Shown here one piece after another: positions 26,585 to 35,846 of a stretch of 64,000 nucleotides of DNA. Position 1 is the first letter of the stretch. Each line of letters starts with the position of its first letter. This DNA is from Treponema rectale (lineage in GTDB: Bacteria; Spirochaetota; Spirochaetia; Treponematales; Treponemataceae). The notes below the pieces were generated by a model. That model was not told where the DNA came from, searched no databases, and saw only the letters and a list, made by a program, of their open reading frames with translations. Location of the stretch: NCBI RefSeq assembly GCF_014202035.1, contig NZ_JACHFR010000001.1:1-64000 (forward strand), given 5' to 3'. A program made the translations under genes and the position numbers.

Positions 26585-28767
26585 TATTTGCCTCCATGAT
26601 ATTTTATGATAAGGATGGTAACGTCATCATCCAGCTCTTTTGATGTAAAGTGAACAAGGGAATCATATGCAAACTGTGCCATTTTGTTTGCAGGGTATCC
26701 GGAGTTTTCCATAAAGTTGGACTGGATGTTTGATTTTCCATATACGTCACCGCGGAGGGATCGGGATTCAATAAGCCCGTCCGTACATGCAAGAATCATG
26801 TCCCCTTCAGAAAGCTTAACTTTCTTTACTTTGATAAGAGGGCCGATATCCTGAACGAATCCAAGAATGCGTCCGGCACCCTGAATTTCGATTACGTTAT
26901 TATAGGTTTTTGTATACATGAAGAGGGCAGGGGCACCGCAGTTGATGTAATAAAGAGTGTCAGACGTAAAGTCTATAAGTCCGAATGTTCCTGCAAAGAA
27001 TGATCCCTTAGGAAGAGATTCCCTGATGAAGGTATTTACCTTTTCAACGAGAAGCTTGAAGTCTGTGGTTTCAGCAAGGAAGGTACGGATAATGGACTTA
27101 AGGATGACCATGTTCATGGAAGCTGCAATACCTTTACCGTTAAGTGCACCGATGATGAAAATATAGCGCTGGTCGTTAAGGCGGATCATATCAACGAATT
27201 CACCACCAATGTTATGAGCCGGAACCATAAGGTAGCCTATGTCTGCTTTAGGATTCTTGATGAAGTCCATGTTTTCCTGAATGGAAGTAATGATCTGGTC
27301 AGACATGCGGATTTCGCGGTTAACCGTACCGATAACGGCTTCGTTCATAATGTTCTTAAAGTAATATCCTACAACGAAAATGTTTGAATAGAATTTATTA
27401 AGAACTTCGTAGTCGTAAACTGAATAAACGTTTCCGTTGCGTTTTTTTCCTAAGGTAAGGACTGCAACAATCTGGCGGCCTTCATTAAGAATGATGAATG
27501 CATCAGAATTTGTTTTCGTAAGAATGTCGATAGCGTAGGAACGGATGTTGCTTACGGAAGAATTCTGCATGAGCCACTCCCTGAATACAACAGGATGATT
27601 CATATTGAGGAGGGTATCAAATACAGAAGGATCTACTTTTAAAGTAACTGTCGTTCCGTTTGAACTGTAGACTGTCTCAAGTTCGTTTTCAGAACCGTTG
27701 TCTGTAAGAAGGGAAACGGAAGATGAATCAAGGTAGCGCTGGAATGTAGAATATACGTGTTCCGTAATTGCCTGAGGTTCATCGTCGTAATCTATTGAAG
27801 TAATTGCTTTTTCAAATTCTGCAGAGTAGTTGTTGTCACGTAAAAAATCCCTGGACTGAATGAAGCGGTCAAGATAGTACCAGAAGAATGTGATGATAGA
27901 AACTCCGGTTACATAAAGAATCATGAACAGAGGGAGGTTCTGTCTGTAAAGGTCTGACAGAGCAAGGAACAAAAGTCCTCCCAATGCAGCAGGAAGAAGG
28001 TATCTGATTCCAATACGAGCTGCGGACTTGATAAAACTTAAAGGCGTCCACAAAGTCTCAAGGCTGCTTCCGTATGAGAACATGATGATTTGAGGAATGA
28101 AGGTAAAGGTAAACAGTGAAAAAAGGAGTGGCTGATATTCGCTTGCCCAGTTAATGTAATACCAGGTGATCCATGAAAGCGGAACTCCGATTATCGTAAT
28201 TATTCTTTTCTGCCTTAAAAGCCTTGCATCTGTATTTTCTGCCTTGATTGCAGCAAGGAGAAGGAAGAAACAAGGAACAGCATAGATGTAGATTGCAGAA
28301 AGAAGATCAAACCATGTGTAGTGGAAGGTACGTCTCATTGCACCGCGGAAAATGAATCCTGAACGGAATATGAACCGTTTGTCGTTCATTCCCAGTGAAA
28401 GGATGGAACCTTTTGCAAAAAAAACAAGGTAGAAGGCAAGTATGAAGGCTGCCCACCTGAATATATACAGGAATACATTAGGCTTCTGTCTGTTCGTGCG
28501 CGGAAAACTTACCATATAAATGGATGCTGATATGCTGTAGCAGGCAAAAAGGAATATAGTAACGCGTCCGAGGAAAAGCGAAAGCTGTGCCGGGCCCCAA
28601 AGGCTTAAAGAAATCATTACAGCTGAAAAAAGGAACAGAATACTTAAAAAAAGTGTCAGGTTTACAAGGTCTGTACTGTATTTTGCAAGCTCGATTTTTT
28701 TGTCCGTACGGAATGCAAGCCTGAGTGTAAATGCAAATGCGATTAAATTCAGTAAAAGAAAAATCAT
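26584..28767 (-). CDS. Membrane SpoIIE-type Ser/Thr phosphatase (multi-TM + GAF-like + PP2C)
   Basis: 727 residues from ATG 28767 (GGAGAG six to seven bases upstream). About eight to nine hydrophobic helices fill residues 1-310, similar to 7TM input modules. A GAF-like region (about 310-480) and a SpoIIE PP2C domain (about 510-727) follow. Metal-binding motifs: GGEFVDMIRL, GALNGKGIAASM, ACTDGLIESRS and the C-terminal DDDVTILIIKY. The GGEF and LNGKG forms depart from the usual GGDx and DVSGHG, so metal co-ordination may be altered (Asn for Asp). It probably controls the STAS protein encoded next. One base separates it from the previous phosphatase stop. Confidence 0.9.
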   Translation of the reverse strand: MIFLLLNLIAFAFTLRLAFRTDKKIELAKYSTDLVNLTLFLSILFLFSAVMISLSLWGPAQLSLFLGRVTIFLFACYSISASIYMVSFPRTNRQKPNVFLYIFRWAAFILAFYLVFFAKGSILSLGMNDKRFIFRSGFIFRGAMRRTFHYTWFDLLSAIYIYAVPCFFLLLAAIKAENTDARLLRQKRIITIIGVPLSWITWYYINWASEYQPLLFSLFTFTFIPQIIMFSYGSSLETLWTPLSFIKSAARIGIRYLLPAALGGLLFLALSDLYRQNLPLFMILYVTGVSIITFFWYYLDRFIQSRDFLRDNNYSAEFEKAITSIDYDDEPQAITEHVYSTFQRYLDSSSVSLLTDNGSENELETVYSSNGTTVTLKVDPSVFDTLLNMNHPVVFREWLMQNSSVSNIRSYAIDILTKTNSDAFIILNEGRQIVAVLTLGKKRNGNVYSVYDYEVLNKFYSNIFVVGYYFKNIMNEAVIGTVNREIRMSDQIITSIQENMDFIKNPKADIGYLMVPAHNIGGEFVDMIRLNDQRYIFIIGALNGKGIAASMNMVILKSIIRTFLAETTDFKLLVEKVNTFIRESLPKGSFFAGTFGLIDFTSDTLYYINCGAPALFMYTKTYNNVIEIQGAGRILGFVQDIGPLIKVKKVKLSEGDMILACTDGLIESRSLRGDVYGKSNIQSNFMENSGYPANKMAQFAYDSLVHFTSKELDDDVTILIIKYHGGK

Positions 28768-28768
28768 G

Positions 28769-30172
28769 TTATCTCTCCACCTTGGCAACCATCATTGTAA
28801 GGTCGTCCCTGAGTTTTGCTCCGCCGTTGTATGAATGAATGAGGTCAACGACATCCTTTATGAATTCTTCAGGCTTCTTTGCCGCACTGGCCTTTATTGT
28901 GTCCTGATAGAGCTGGGTTGTTCCAAGTTCAACGCCGTCTTTATCCATTACTTCAGAAACACCGTCTGATGCCATGAGAATGACGTCTCCGCGGAAAAGT
29001 TTAAGTTCAGAAGGTTCTATATCAGGCAGGTCAATGATACCTACAAGAGAACAGTTTGAAGTCAGAGGCTTAAGTTTGTATCCTGTCGGTGATTTTGAAA
29101 TTACTACCGGATCAGACATGGAAGCATTTACATATCTGATGACCATTCTTTCTGTATCAACGATTCCGATGAAAACTACAGTATATTTATCCTGAAGTTT
29201 CATTCCTTTGATAGCTTTATCTACAGCCTGAATCACCCCGCTGAGGTTTTCCTTGTTGGCGATGTTTTTTACGGTATTCATTACGAGACCCATGACTAAG
29301 GCTGCGGCAAGACCTTTACCTGATACGTCCCCGAGCATGAGAAGGGTTTTTGTTTCCGAAACAGGAAGGACTGTATAATAGTCACCGGAAACGTTAACGA
29401 GCGGTTTGTAATATGCTGCAATGGAAAGTTTATTGATAAAAGGCATTGACGGCGGAAGGAAGGAGCGCTGTGTTTCTGCCAGCTGGTTCCAGTCTTTAGA
29501 GAGGGAAGAAATTTCAGAAAGCTGGGCAATTGTCTTGATACGGCTCTGGAATCTGCAGTATTCCTCGTAAAGGCTTTTGAATATATAGTGGTCAAAAAGT
29601 TTCGTATAACGGCAGAATACATAAAGATGCTGCTTGTTGTGTACCAAAAGAAAACCGCGGGCTTTTTTTGAAGTCGTTACGACACCGTAGTTCTCTCCAA
29701 GAAAGTAAAGTCCGTCTTTCCATTCTTTGGAATAGTTTCGTTCAAGTTTATCAGTTATGTCTTTTGAACAGGTCAGGCGGTCAGGGCTGTTGTAAAGGAT
29801 ATAGTTCTGTTCCCGGTCAATATAGAGAACGGAGCAGTCTCCTTCTATTTCAAGAACCTGCGATACGATTTCATTAAATTCATCAAGAGAGTAACAGAAA
29901 CGGAGTTTTTCAATGAAATTTGAAAGAATTTCAGTTTCACCTTCCTCAAGGGAACTTTCTGCAGCTTTTTTTGTAAGGTAAACGGCAGCTATTCGGGAAG
30001 TAACCGTTACGATACCGAAAGCGATGCCGATGGTTACCAGAGTTGCCAGCGGAGAGTTTTTAGGTGAATTTCTCCGCAGGACTGGAATTACGCTTATTAC
30101 AGTAAAAGTGAAGAACGCAATTAATATGACGTTCGTTATGAATACCGAAATTCGTCTTTTTGCCTGATACAT
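28769..30172 (-). CDS. Membrane SpoIIE-type Ser/Thr phosphatase (2 TM + sensor + PP2C)
   Basis: 467 residues from ATG 30172, supported by GAGG six bases upstream; the frame is open further up but without a site. Two transmembrane helices (about 8-30 and 40-63) precede a GAF-like sensory region (about 85-215) and a PP2C domain (about 240-467). Metal motifs are complete: VSGDYYTV, LGDVSGKGLAAALV, MASDGVSEVMD and LRDDLTMMV. It is the first gene of the four-gene operon. It carries the orthodox metal ligands that its neighbour partly lacks, so the two may be an active and a modified pair. Confidence 0.92.
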   Translation of the reverse strand: MYQAKRRISVFITNVILIAFFTFTVISVIPVLRRNSPKNSPLATLVTIGIAFGIVTVTSRIAAVYLTKKAAESSLEEGETEILSNFIEKLRFCYSLDEFNEIVSQVLEIEGDCSVLYIDREQNYILYNSPDRLTCSKDITDKLERNYSKEWKDGLYFLGENYGVVTTSKKARGFLLVHNKQHLYVFCRYTKLFDHYIFKSLYEEYCRFQSRIKTIAQLSEISSLSKDWNQLAETQRSFLPPSMPFINKLSIAAYYKPLVNVSGDYYTVLPVSETKTLLMLGDVSGKGLAAALVMGLVMNTVKNIANKENLSGVIQAVDKAIKGMKLQDKYTVVFIGIVDTERMVIRYVNASMSDPVVISKSPTGYKLKPLTSNCSLVGIIDLPDIEPSELKLFRGDVILMASDGVSEVMDKDGVELGTTQLYQDTIKASAAKKPEEFIKDVVDLIHSYNGGAKLRDDLTMMVAKVER

Positions 30173-30205
30173 TTCTGACCTCAAATTCTTAGTTTGTGTT
30201 GTAGA

Positions 30206-30214
30206 ATTATACCA
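30206..30214 (-). promoter_or_regulatory. Extended -10 promoter of the phosphatase-STAS-vanY operon
   Basis: TGGTATAAT on the minus strand, about 34 bp before ATG 30172. No good -35 is visible at 16-18 bp, as expected for extended -10 promoters. Confidence 0.6.
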
Positions 30215-30265
30215 TACTATCGGCAAAAAGTATCGTTTAATTGAGTAAAATACTCCGTCGTTAAT

Positions 30266-31405
30266 TTAGTTCTGCAGGCTGTCCAGAGGAATCTTTGAAG
30301 GTTCTGTCGTTGCCTTTTCGTAACGGGCATATGCTTCCATGGCAGCTTTCTGTTCAGAAGAAAGTTTTGTAGGCAGCTGTACGATGAACTTAACGTAGAG
30401 ATCGCCTTTTTTACCGGAATTAGCATAAGGAATGCCTTCATTTCTGACTCTGAGGAGCTTTCCGTTAGTTGTTCCTGCCGGTACTTTTATGGTTATTGCC
30501 CTGTCATCAAGTCCTTTTATCGTTATGTCGGTACCGAGAATAGCCTGTGCCACTGATATAGGAACTGCACAGTAAAGGTCATATTCGCTGCGTTCAAAAT
30601 AGCGGTCCGGCTCAACCTGGATTATTACGATAAGGTCTCCGTTTGTTCCGCCGTTTATGCCGGCATCACCCATTCCGTGAACAATCTTTCTTGCTCCGTC
30701 TTCTGTTCCCGGTGGAACTGTAAGGGCAATGGTTGTTGTTTTATTGTAAACTCCGCTTCCGCGGCAGCTTGTACATGGCTTGTCGATTGTAGTTCCTTTG
30801 CCGCCGCAGGTAGGACAGGTCTGCTGTACAGAGAAAAATCCTGCACTTCTTCTTACCTGACCTGCACCATGACATGTAGGACAGGTTTTTCTGCTGGAAC
30901 CTGCTGCTCCTCCTGAACCGTGGCATTCAGGACAGGCTTCTTTATGAGTGAAGCGTATGTCTTTTTTACATCCGTAGGCTGCTTCTTTAAGTGAAATTTC
31001 AAGACCTACGCGTAAGCTTGCACCGTCGTTGTCATTACGCCTGTTTCTTGAACTGGAACCGCCGCCTCCGAAGAAACTTTCGAAGATATCGCTGAAACCG
31101 CCTGCACCTCCAAAAAGATCGCTGAAATCATGGAATGCGTGAGAATAGCCCTGTCCGCCTCCGGCTCCGCCCATTCCGTCAAGACCAGCAAAACCGTACT
31201 GGTCATAAATAGGACGTTTCTGTTCATCAGAGAGGACTTCATAAGCTTCCGTTGCTTCCTTGAATTTTTCTTCAGCTTCTTTATCGCCCGGATTTCTGTC
31301 TGGATGATATTTTACTGCAAGCTTGCGGTATGCTTTTTTTATTGTTTCTTTGTCTGCACTTTTATCGATTCCAAGAACTTCGTAATAATCACGTTTAGCG
31401 GCCAT
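30266..31405 (-). CDS. dnaJ: Chaperone protein DnaJ
   Basis: 379 residues, standard type I DnaJ. J domain at 1-70 with [10 protein letters not shown] (HPD stimulates the DnaK ATPase), Gly/Phe-rich stretch (about 75-125), four CxxCxGxG zinc motifs ([32 protein letters not shown]; about 150-215), then the substrate-binding C-terminus. AGGA precedes ATG 31405. It follows dnaK in the same orientation but a terminator lies between them, so it may have separate or read-through expression. Confidence 0.97.
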   Translation of the reverse strand: MAAKRDYYEVLGIDKSADKETIKKAYRKLAVKYHPDRNPGDKEAEEKFKEATEAYEVLSDEQKRPIYDQYGFAGLDGMGGAGGGQGYSHAFHDFSDLFGGAGGFSDIFESFFGGGGSSSRNRRNDNDGASLRVGLEISLKEAAYGCKKDIRFTHKEACPECHGSGGAAGSSRKTCPTCHGAGQVRRSAGFFSVQQTCPTCGGKGTTIDKPCTSCRGSGVYNKTTTIALTVPPGTEDGARKIVHGMGDAGINGGTNGDLIVIIQVEPDRYFERSEYDLYCAVPISVAQAILGTDITIKGLDDRAITIKVPAGTTNGKLLRVRNEGIPYANSGKKGDLYVKFIVQLPTKLSSEQKAAMEAYARYEKATTEPSKIPLDSLQN

Positions 31406-31498
31406 GATGTTTTCCTAAAAATAGATTTGGGTCGTCCCGAAAACTTCTGCATTTGTATTTCCGGGGTTTCCTGTACACTTTATGGGGTGTAGTTTATC

Positions 31499-31533
31499 AA
31501 AAAACAGCCCCCGCCGCAATTGACGGAGGCTGC
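31499..31533 (-). terminator. Terminator between dnaK and dnaJ
   Basis: GC-rich hairpin with CAGCC/GGCTG outer arms and an imperfect inner CCG/CGG pairing, followed by six T on the minus strand. It lies 40 bp after the dnaK stop. Partial read-through would give less DnaJ than DnaK. Confidence 0.7.
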
Positions 31534-31572
31534 ATGAGTATTCCTGATTCAGAATATCTTTATTTCTGACGA

Positions 31573-33528
31573 TTATTTGTCATCCTTTACTTCGTATTCT
31601 GCATCGTCTGCATTTGCCTTGTTGAAGCCTGATGCACCTGCATTTGAAGAACCTGCTCCTGCGTCAGCTCCTGCACCTGCACCTGGATTTGCTCCCTGTG
31701 CACCGCCGTTTGCTGCCTGCTGCTTGTAAAGTTCTTCTGCAATCTTGTAAGAAGCCTGCTTGAGGGCTTCTGATTTAGCTTTGATTGCTTCAATGTCATC
31801 ACCCTTGAGGGCTTCCTTAAGTTCGTTTGCAGCTGTCTCAACTTTTGCTTTGTCCTCTGCATTTACTTTGTCACCGAGATCCTTGAGGGTCTTTTCTGTC
31901 TGGTAAACAAGAGAATCTGCTTCGTTGCGGGCATCGATGGATTCACGCTTCTTCTTATCTGCATCAGCATTTGCTTCTGCGTCTTTTACCATGCGGTTGA
32001 TCTCTTCTTCGCTGAGACCTGAAGAAGACTGAATCTGAATGTGCTGTTCTTTTCCTGTACCCATGTCTTTTGCAGAAACGTGTACGATACCGTTTGCATC
32101 GATGTCGAAGGTAACTTCAATCTGTGGTACTCCACGTGGTGCCGGTGGAATGTCTGTAAGGTCAAAGTTTCCGAGTGTACGGTTCTGGGCAGCCATTTCC
32201 CGTTCACCCTGAAGAACGTGGATGCTTACTGCAGTCTGGTTGTCGGCAGCAGTAGAGAATACCTGACTCTTCTTTGTAGGAATTGTAGTATTGCGGTTGA
32301 TAAGGCGTGTAAATACACCGCCCATTGTTTCGATACCGAGTGAAAGAGGTGTAACGTCAAGAAGAAGAACGTCCTTAACGTCTCCTGCAAGAACACCACC
32401 CTGTACGGCTGCACCGATGGCAACTGCTTCATCAGGGTTTACAGAACGGCTTCCTTCCTTTCCGAAGATTGATTTTACGATTTCCTGAACTTTAGGCATA
32501 CGGCTTGAACCGCCGACGAGAAGAACTTCATCGATTTTGTCTGCTGTGATTTCTGCATCACGCATTGCCTTCTGACAAGGTTCACGGGTTGCTTCAAAGA
32601 GGTCATCAGTCATCTGTTCAAACTGAGCGCGTGTAATTGACTTCTGAAGGTGTTTTGGACCTGTTGAGTCAGCTGTGATGAACGGAAGGTTGATTTCTGC
32701 AGTTGTCTGGTTTGAAAGGCTGATTTTTGCATTTTCAGCTGCTTCACGGAGACGCTGCATAGCCATAGAGTCACCTGAAAGGTCGATGCCTGTATCTGCC
32801 TTGAACTGGTCAATAAGCCAGTTTACGATTCGGCGGTCCCAGTCATCTCCACCAAGGTGTGTGTTACCGTTTGTAGATTTAACTTCAAATACACCGTCGC
32901 CAAGTTCAAGGATGGAAATATCAAATGTACCGCCACCAAGGTCATATACTGCGATAGTCTTTTCTGATTTCTGATCTTTGTTGAAACCGAAAGCAAGAGA
33001 AGCTGCTGTAGGTTCGTTGATGATGCGCTTTACGTCAAGACCTGCAATTTTACCTGCGTCTTTTGTTGCCTGACGCTGAGCATCGTTAAAGTATGCAGGA
33101 ACTGTAATAACAGCTTCTGTTACTGGTTCTCCAAGGTAATCTTCTGCAGTTTTCTTCATTTTCTGAAGGATGAATGCACTGATTTCCTGTGGTGAGTATT
33201 CCTTTTCTGCTCCGTTTTCCTGAACGCTTACACGAACGTCTGCACCATGGTCTTTAATTGTGTATGGAAGCTTTGTTGCTTCTCCTTCAAGTTCATTGAA
33301 TCTGTGACCGATAAGGCGCTTTACTGAGTAAACTGTGTTCTTAGGGTTTGTTACCATCTGGTTTTTAGCAGGAAGACCTACGATTCTGTCTCCTTTAGCT
33401 GTAAAACCAACGATTGACGGAGTTGTTCTTCCGCCTTCAGAGTTCTGGATTACAACAGGTTCACCGTTTTCCATAACGGCAACACAAGAGTTTGTTGTTC
33501 CCAAGTCAATACCAATAATTTTTCCCAT
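31573..33528 (-). CDS. dnaK: Chaperone protein DnaK (Hsp70)
   Basis: 651 residues. Nucleotide-binding domain with [19 protein letters not shown] at the start, [16 protein letters not shown] and [14 protein letters not shown]. Substrate-binding domain with [14 protein letters not shown]. The C-terminal lid ends in a Gly/Ala-rich disordered tail and [14 protein letters not shown]-dependent folding with DnaJ and GrpE, both adjacent. AGGAG precedes ATG 33528. Confidence 0.98.
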   Translation of the reverse strand: MGKIIGIDLGTTNSCVAVMENGEPVVIQNSEGGRTTPSIVGFTAKGDRIVGLPAKNQMVTNPKNTVYSVKRLIGHRFNELEGEATKLPYTIKDHGADVRVSVQENGAEKEYSPQEISAFILQKMKKTAEDYLGEPVTEAVITVPAYFNDAQRQATKDAGKIAGLDVKRIINEPTAASLAFGFNKDQKSEKTIAVYDLGGGTFDISILELGDGVFEVKSTNGNTHLGGDDWDRRIVNWLIDQFKADTGIDLSGDSMAMQRLREAAENAKISLSNQTTAEINLPFITADSTGPKHLQKSITRAQFEQMTDDLFEATREPCQKAMRDAEITADKIDEVLLVGGSSRMPKVQEIVKSIFGKEGSRSVNPDEAVAIGAAVQGGVLAGDVKDVLLLDVTPLSLGIETMGGVFTRLINRNTTIPTKKSQVFSTAADNQTAVSIHVLQGEREMAAQNRTLGNFDLTDIPPAPRGVPQIEVTFDIDANGIVHVSAKDMGTGKEQHIQIQSSSGLSEEEINRMVKDAEANADADKKKRESIDARNEADSLVYQTEKTLKDLGDKVNAEDKAKVETAANELKEALKGDDIEAIKAKSEALKQASYKIAEELYKQQAANGGAQGANPGAGAGADAGAGSSNAGASGFNKANADDAEYEVKDDK

Positions 33529-33602
33529 TTTATTTATCTCCTATACTTTTATTGTTTAAGTGAGGTAATCCGGAAGTAATACCAGCGGATATCCTCAGCC
33601 TG

Positions 33603-34232
33603 CTATGCCTTAGGTTTAACTACCATGACTTTTGCATGGCGGATAACCCTGTCTTTAAGTTTGTATCCTTTAAGGTAAACTGCTGCCAGCTGTTCTTCTG
33701 AAACGTCTCCTTCCTGCATTCCGATAGCTTCGTGGATGTTAGGATCAAAAGCGTCTCCAACGGCACCGTAAGAAACAAGATTGTACTTGTTTTCAAGCAT
33801 GCTTACCATGCTTTTGCTTATCATTGAAACACCGTCTGCAATTGATTTAGGATCCGTTGCAGTGGCTGCTGCTTCTACCGTACGGTCAAAGTTGTCAAGA
33901 CTGTCCAGAAGGTCCTTAAGCAGGTTTGTGTTCGCAAAGTCAAAGGCTTCCTGCTTTTCCTGGATCATGCGCTTGCGGTAGTTTTCAAAATCTGCTGCAC
34001 GGCGTAAAACCTGATCTTTGAGGTCGGCATTTTCTTTTTCCAGCTGCTCCACCTTGTTTTTAAGGGCTGTAACTTCATCTGTTTCAGAAGTTTTTTCTTC
34101 AGCGGCTGTTTCATCCTGAGCTGCTGCCCCTTCGGTTTCAGTCTGTGAAGTTTCCTGGTTTTCTGTCTGAGCCTGAGTTGTTTCAGCTTCAGCTTCTGCA
34201 TTCTCCTGCTCTTTGATTTCTTCATTAGCCAT
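33603..34232 (-). CDS. grpE: Nucleotide exchange factor GrpE
   Basis: 209 residues. The first ~55 are low-complexity Glu/Thr/Gln/Ala. A long coiled coil (EVTALKNKVEQLEKENADLK) follows, then the conserved RRAADFENYRKRM. The beta-wing ends with DPNIHEAIGM and the C-terminal KGYKLKDRVIRHAKVMV. It exchanges ADP on DnaK. It is the first gene of grpE-dnaK; hrcA, often upstream in other bacteria, is not here. The divergent neighbour is the flagellar operon. Confidence 0.96.
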   Translation of the reverse strand: MANEEIKEQENAEAEAETTQAQTENQETSQTETEGAAAQDETAAEEKTSETDEVTALKNKVEQLEKENADLKDQVLRRAADFENYRKRMIQEKQEAFDFANTNLLKDLLDSLDNFDRTVEAAATATDPKSIADGVSMISKSMVSMLENKYNLVSYGAVGDAFDPNIHEAIGMQEGDVSEEQLAAVYLKGYKLKDRVIRHAKVMVVKPKA

Positions 34233-34264
34233 TTTGTCGTATTTTCCTTTATCTTTTGCTGAAT

Positions 34265-34294
34265 AAGATAATAAAAATAAAGTTCAATCGTCAA
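34265..34294 (-). promoter_or_regulatory. grpE-dnaK promoter
   Basis: TTGACG, 18-bp spacer, TATCTT on the minus strand, about 33 bp before the start. No CIRCE-type inverted repeat (TTAGCACTC-N9-GAGTGCTAA) is seen here or elsewhere in the gap. Confidence 0.55.
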
Positions 34295-34372
34295 GAAAAT
34301 TTGTAAAAAAATTGTTTTATATTGGAAAAAACTAAACAAAAAAGCCAGTCTGCCGATTTTATAGGTATGGGA

Positions 34373-34798
34373 ATGAATGATTTTTTTGGTTCAGTAGAAC
34401 TTCTCCACCGTTCGATGGATGTTGCAAGCCTTCGTTATCAGGTTACGGCAAATAATATTGCCAACAGTGAGACTCCTAAATACAAGAAGCAGTATGTAAA
34501 TTTTGAAAGTGAACTTAAGCGGGCATTTGAATCTGAAGAAAATGCAAAAGCTAATCCTTTTAAGCTTACTGTTACGAATCCGCTTCATTTCGGTACTCCG
34601 GAAGGAAAAAGCTGGCTTGATGTAGAACCGAGGCGCGTAACAGACTGGAGTACTTCTGTAAAGGCAAACGGTAACAATGTTGATGCAGAAGAAGAAGCTA
34701 TGACTCTTGTTCAGATTCAGGAACAGTACCGGCTTCTGACTCAGCTTACCAGTTTTCAGTTCAGTCAGCTTGATGTTGCGATGAGAAGCAGCAAATAG
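34373..34798 (+). CDS. flgB: Flagellar basal-body rod protein FlgB
   Basis: 141 residues from ATG 34373, which has AGG seven bases upstream and gives the family start MNDFFGSVELLHRSMDVA; a TTG 51 bp earlier is in frame but unsupported. The rod-protein N-motif VTANNIANSETPKYKKQYVN is clear and the C-terminal amphipathic helix ends in LDVAMRSSK. It forms the proximal rod of the periplasmic flagellum. It is the first gene of flgB-flgC-fliE, divergent from grpE. Confidence 0.94.
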   Translation: MNDFFGSVELLHRSMDVASLRYQVTANNIANSETPKYKKQYVNFESELKRAFESEENAKANPFKLTVTNPLHFGTPEGKSWLDVEPRRVTDWSTSVKANGNNVDAEEEAMTLVQIQEQYRLLTQLTSFQFSQLDVAMRSSK

Positions 34799-34836
34799 CC
34801 TGATTTTGTAAAGTTTTCTATAGAGAGGTTGTAAAT

Positions 34837-35298
34837 ATGGGACTTTTTACCAGTATAAATATTGCTGCTACAGGAATGAGCGTTCAGCGTCTTAGAAGTG
34901 ACGTTATTTCAAACAATATTGCAAATGCAACTACAACCCGTACGCAGGAAGGCGGTGCTTATCGCAAGCAGACTGTAATTGTGGAGCCGATTGCAAAGGA
35001 TAATCCTGTATGGAGAAGTCCGTTTCTTAATGAAGGAATGGATAATGGTCCTGGAAAGGGTGTCCGCGTAAGCAAAATAGTTAAGGATAGTGAGAAAGGC
35101 CGTCTGGTTTTTGATCCGGGGCATCCAGATGCAATTCAGTCCGGTCCTCATAAGGGATATGTTGAGTATCCTAACGTAAACATCGTTAACGAAATGGTTA
35201 ACATGATTGATGCAAACAGGGCGTATGAAGCCAACAGTTCTGTAATTCAGGGAAGTAAGGAAATGTTCAGTGCTGCCCTTGAGATTGCCTCGCGCTAA
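34837..35298 (+). CDS. flgC: Flagellar basal-body rod protein FlgC
   Basis: 153 residues. The N-terminus MGLFTSINIAATGMSVQRLR and VISNNIANATTTRT are typical, as is the C-terminal VNIVNEMVNMIDANRAYEAN. Proximal rod component, partner of FlgB and FlgF. GAGAGG precedes ATG 34837. Confidence 0.97.
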   Translation: MGLFTSINIAATGMSVQRLRSDVISNNIANATTTRTQEGGAYRKQTVIVEPIAKDNPVWRSPFLNEGMDNGPGKGVRVSKIVKDSEKGRLVFDPGHPDAIQSGPHKGYVEYPNVNIVNEMVNMIDANRAYEANSSVIQGSKEMFSAALEIASR

Positions 35299-35328
35299 GT
35301 GATACAATCGCTTTAAGAGGGGGAAGTT

Positions 35329-35667
35329 ATGAATATTTCATTTGACATAGATAATATGACTGCTACCAGGGTTGATCATATTGGCGGTACGTCAAAGGTT
35401 GTAAAGGATGCCGGCGTTCAGTCAGTGGGAGCAGTTCCTGAGAGAAAAGGTCTTTTTGAAACCTATCTTCTTGATGCAGTCAGCAAGATGAATGACCAGC
35501 AGGTTGAAGTATCAGCCCTTCAGAAGCAGATTGTTACAGATCCTGACAGCGTGGATATTCATGATGTAACTATTGCAATGGCAAAGGCCCAGAGTTCACT
35601 TTCCCTTGCAAAGTCGGTTATTGACCGCATTGTAACCGGATGGACGGAACTTTCTCAGAACAGATAG
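35329..35667 (+). CDS. fliE: Flagellar hook-basal body protein FliE
   Basis: 112 residues. The C-terminal half carries the FliE signature (DSVDIHDVTIAMAKAQSSL, then AKSVIDRIVTGWTEL). It joins the MS ring to the rod. A strong AGAGGGGGAA site precedes ATG 35329. A terminator follows directly. Confidence 0.95.
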   Translation: MNISFDIDNMTATRVDHIGGTSKVVKDAGVQSVGAVPERKGLFETYLLDAVSKMNDQQVEVSALQKQIVTDPDSVDIHDVTIAMAKAQSSLSLAKSVIDRIVTGWTELSQNR

Positions 35668-35679
35668 TATTTGTATTAT

Positions 35680-35707
35680 TGCCGTGGTTTTCACGGCATT
35701 TTTTTTT
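35680..35707 (+). terminator. Terminator after fliE
   Basis: TGCCGTG/CACGGCA, 7-bp stem with a 5-base loop and nine T. It separates flgBC-fliE from fliF onward. Confidence 0.88.
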
Positions 35708-35779
35708 GTAATGCATCTGATGTTTTTCAGGACGCCGGTGATGCAGGACAATAAAAGCTTTCCCTTAAGACTTTTACCC

Positions 35780-35808
35780 TTTTCAAATCAGCCTATACGT
35801 GATATATT
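35780..35808 (+). promoter_or_regulatory. Possible fliF promoter
   Basis: TTTTCA, 17-bp spacer, TATATT, about 38 bp before the fliF start. The match is moderate, but a promoter is expected because a terminator lies just upstream. Confidence 0.4.
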
Positions 35809-35846
35809 TTCTATTATATAGATAGATTCGTTCTCTGGAGGGGATG

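Noticed and set aside
34233-34372. CIRCE operator upstream of grpE
   Set aside because: Searched by eye for TTAGCACTC and GAGTGCTAA; neither half is present.
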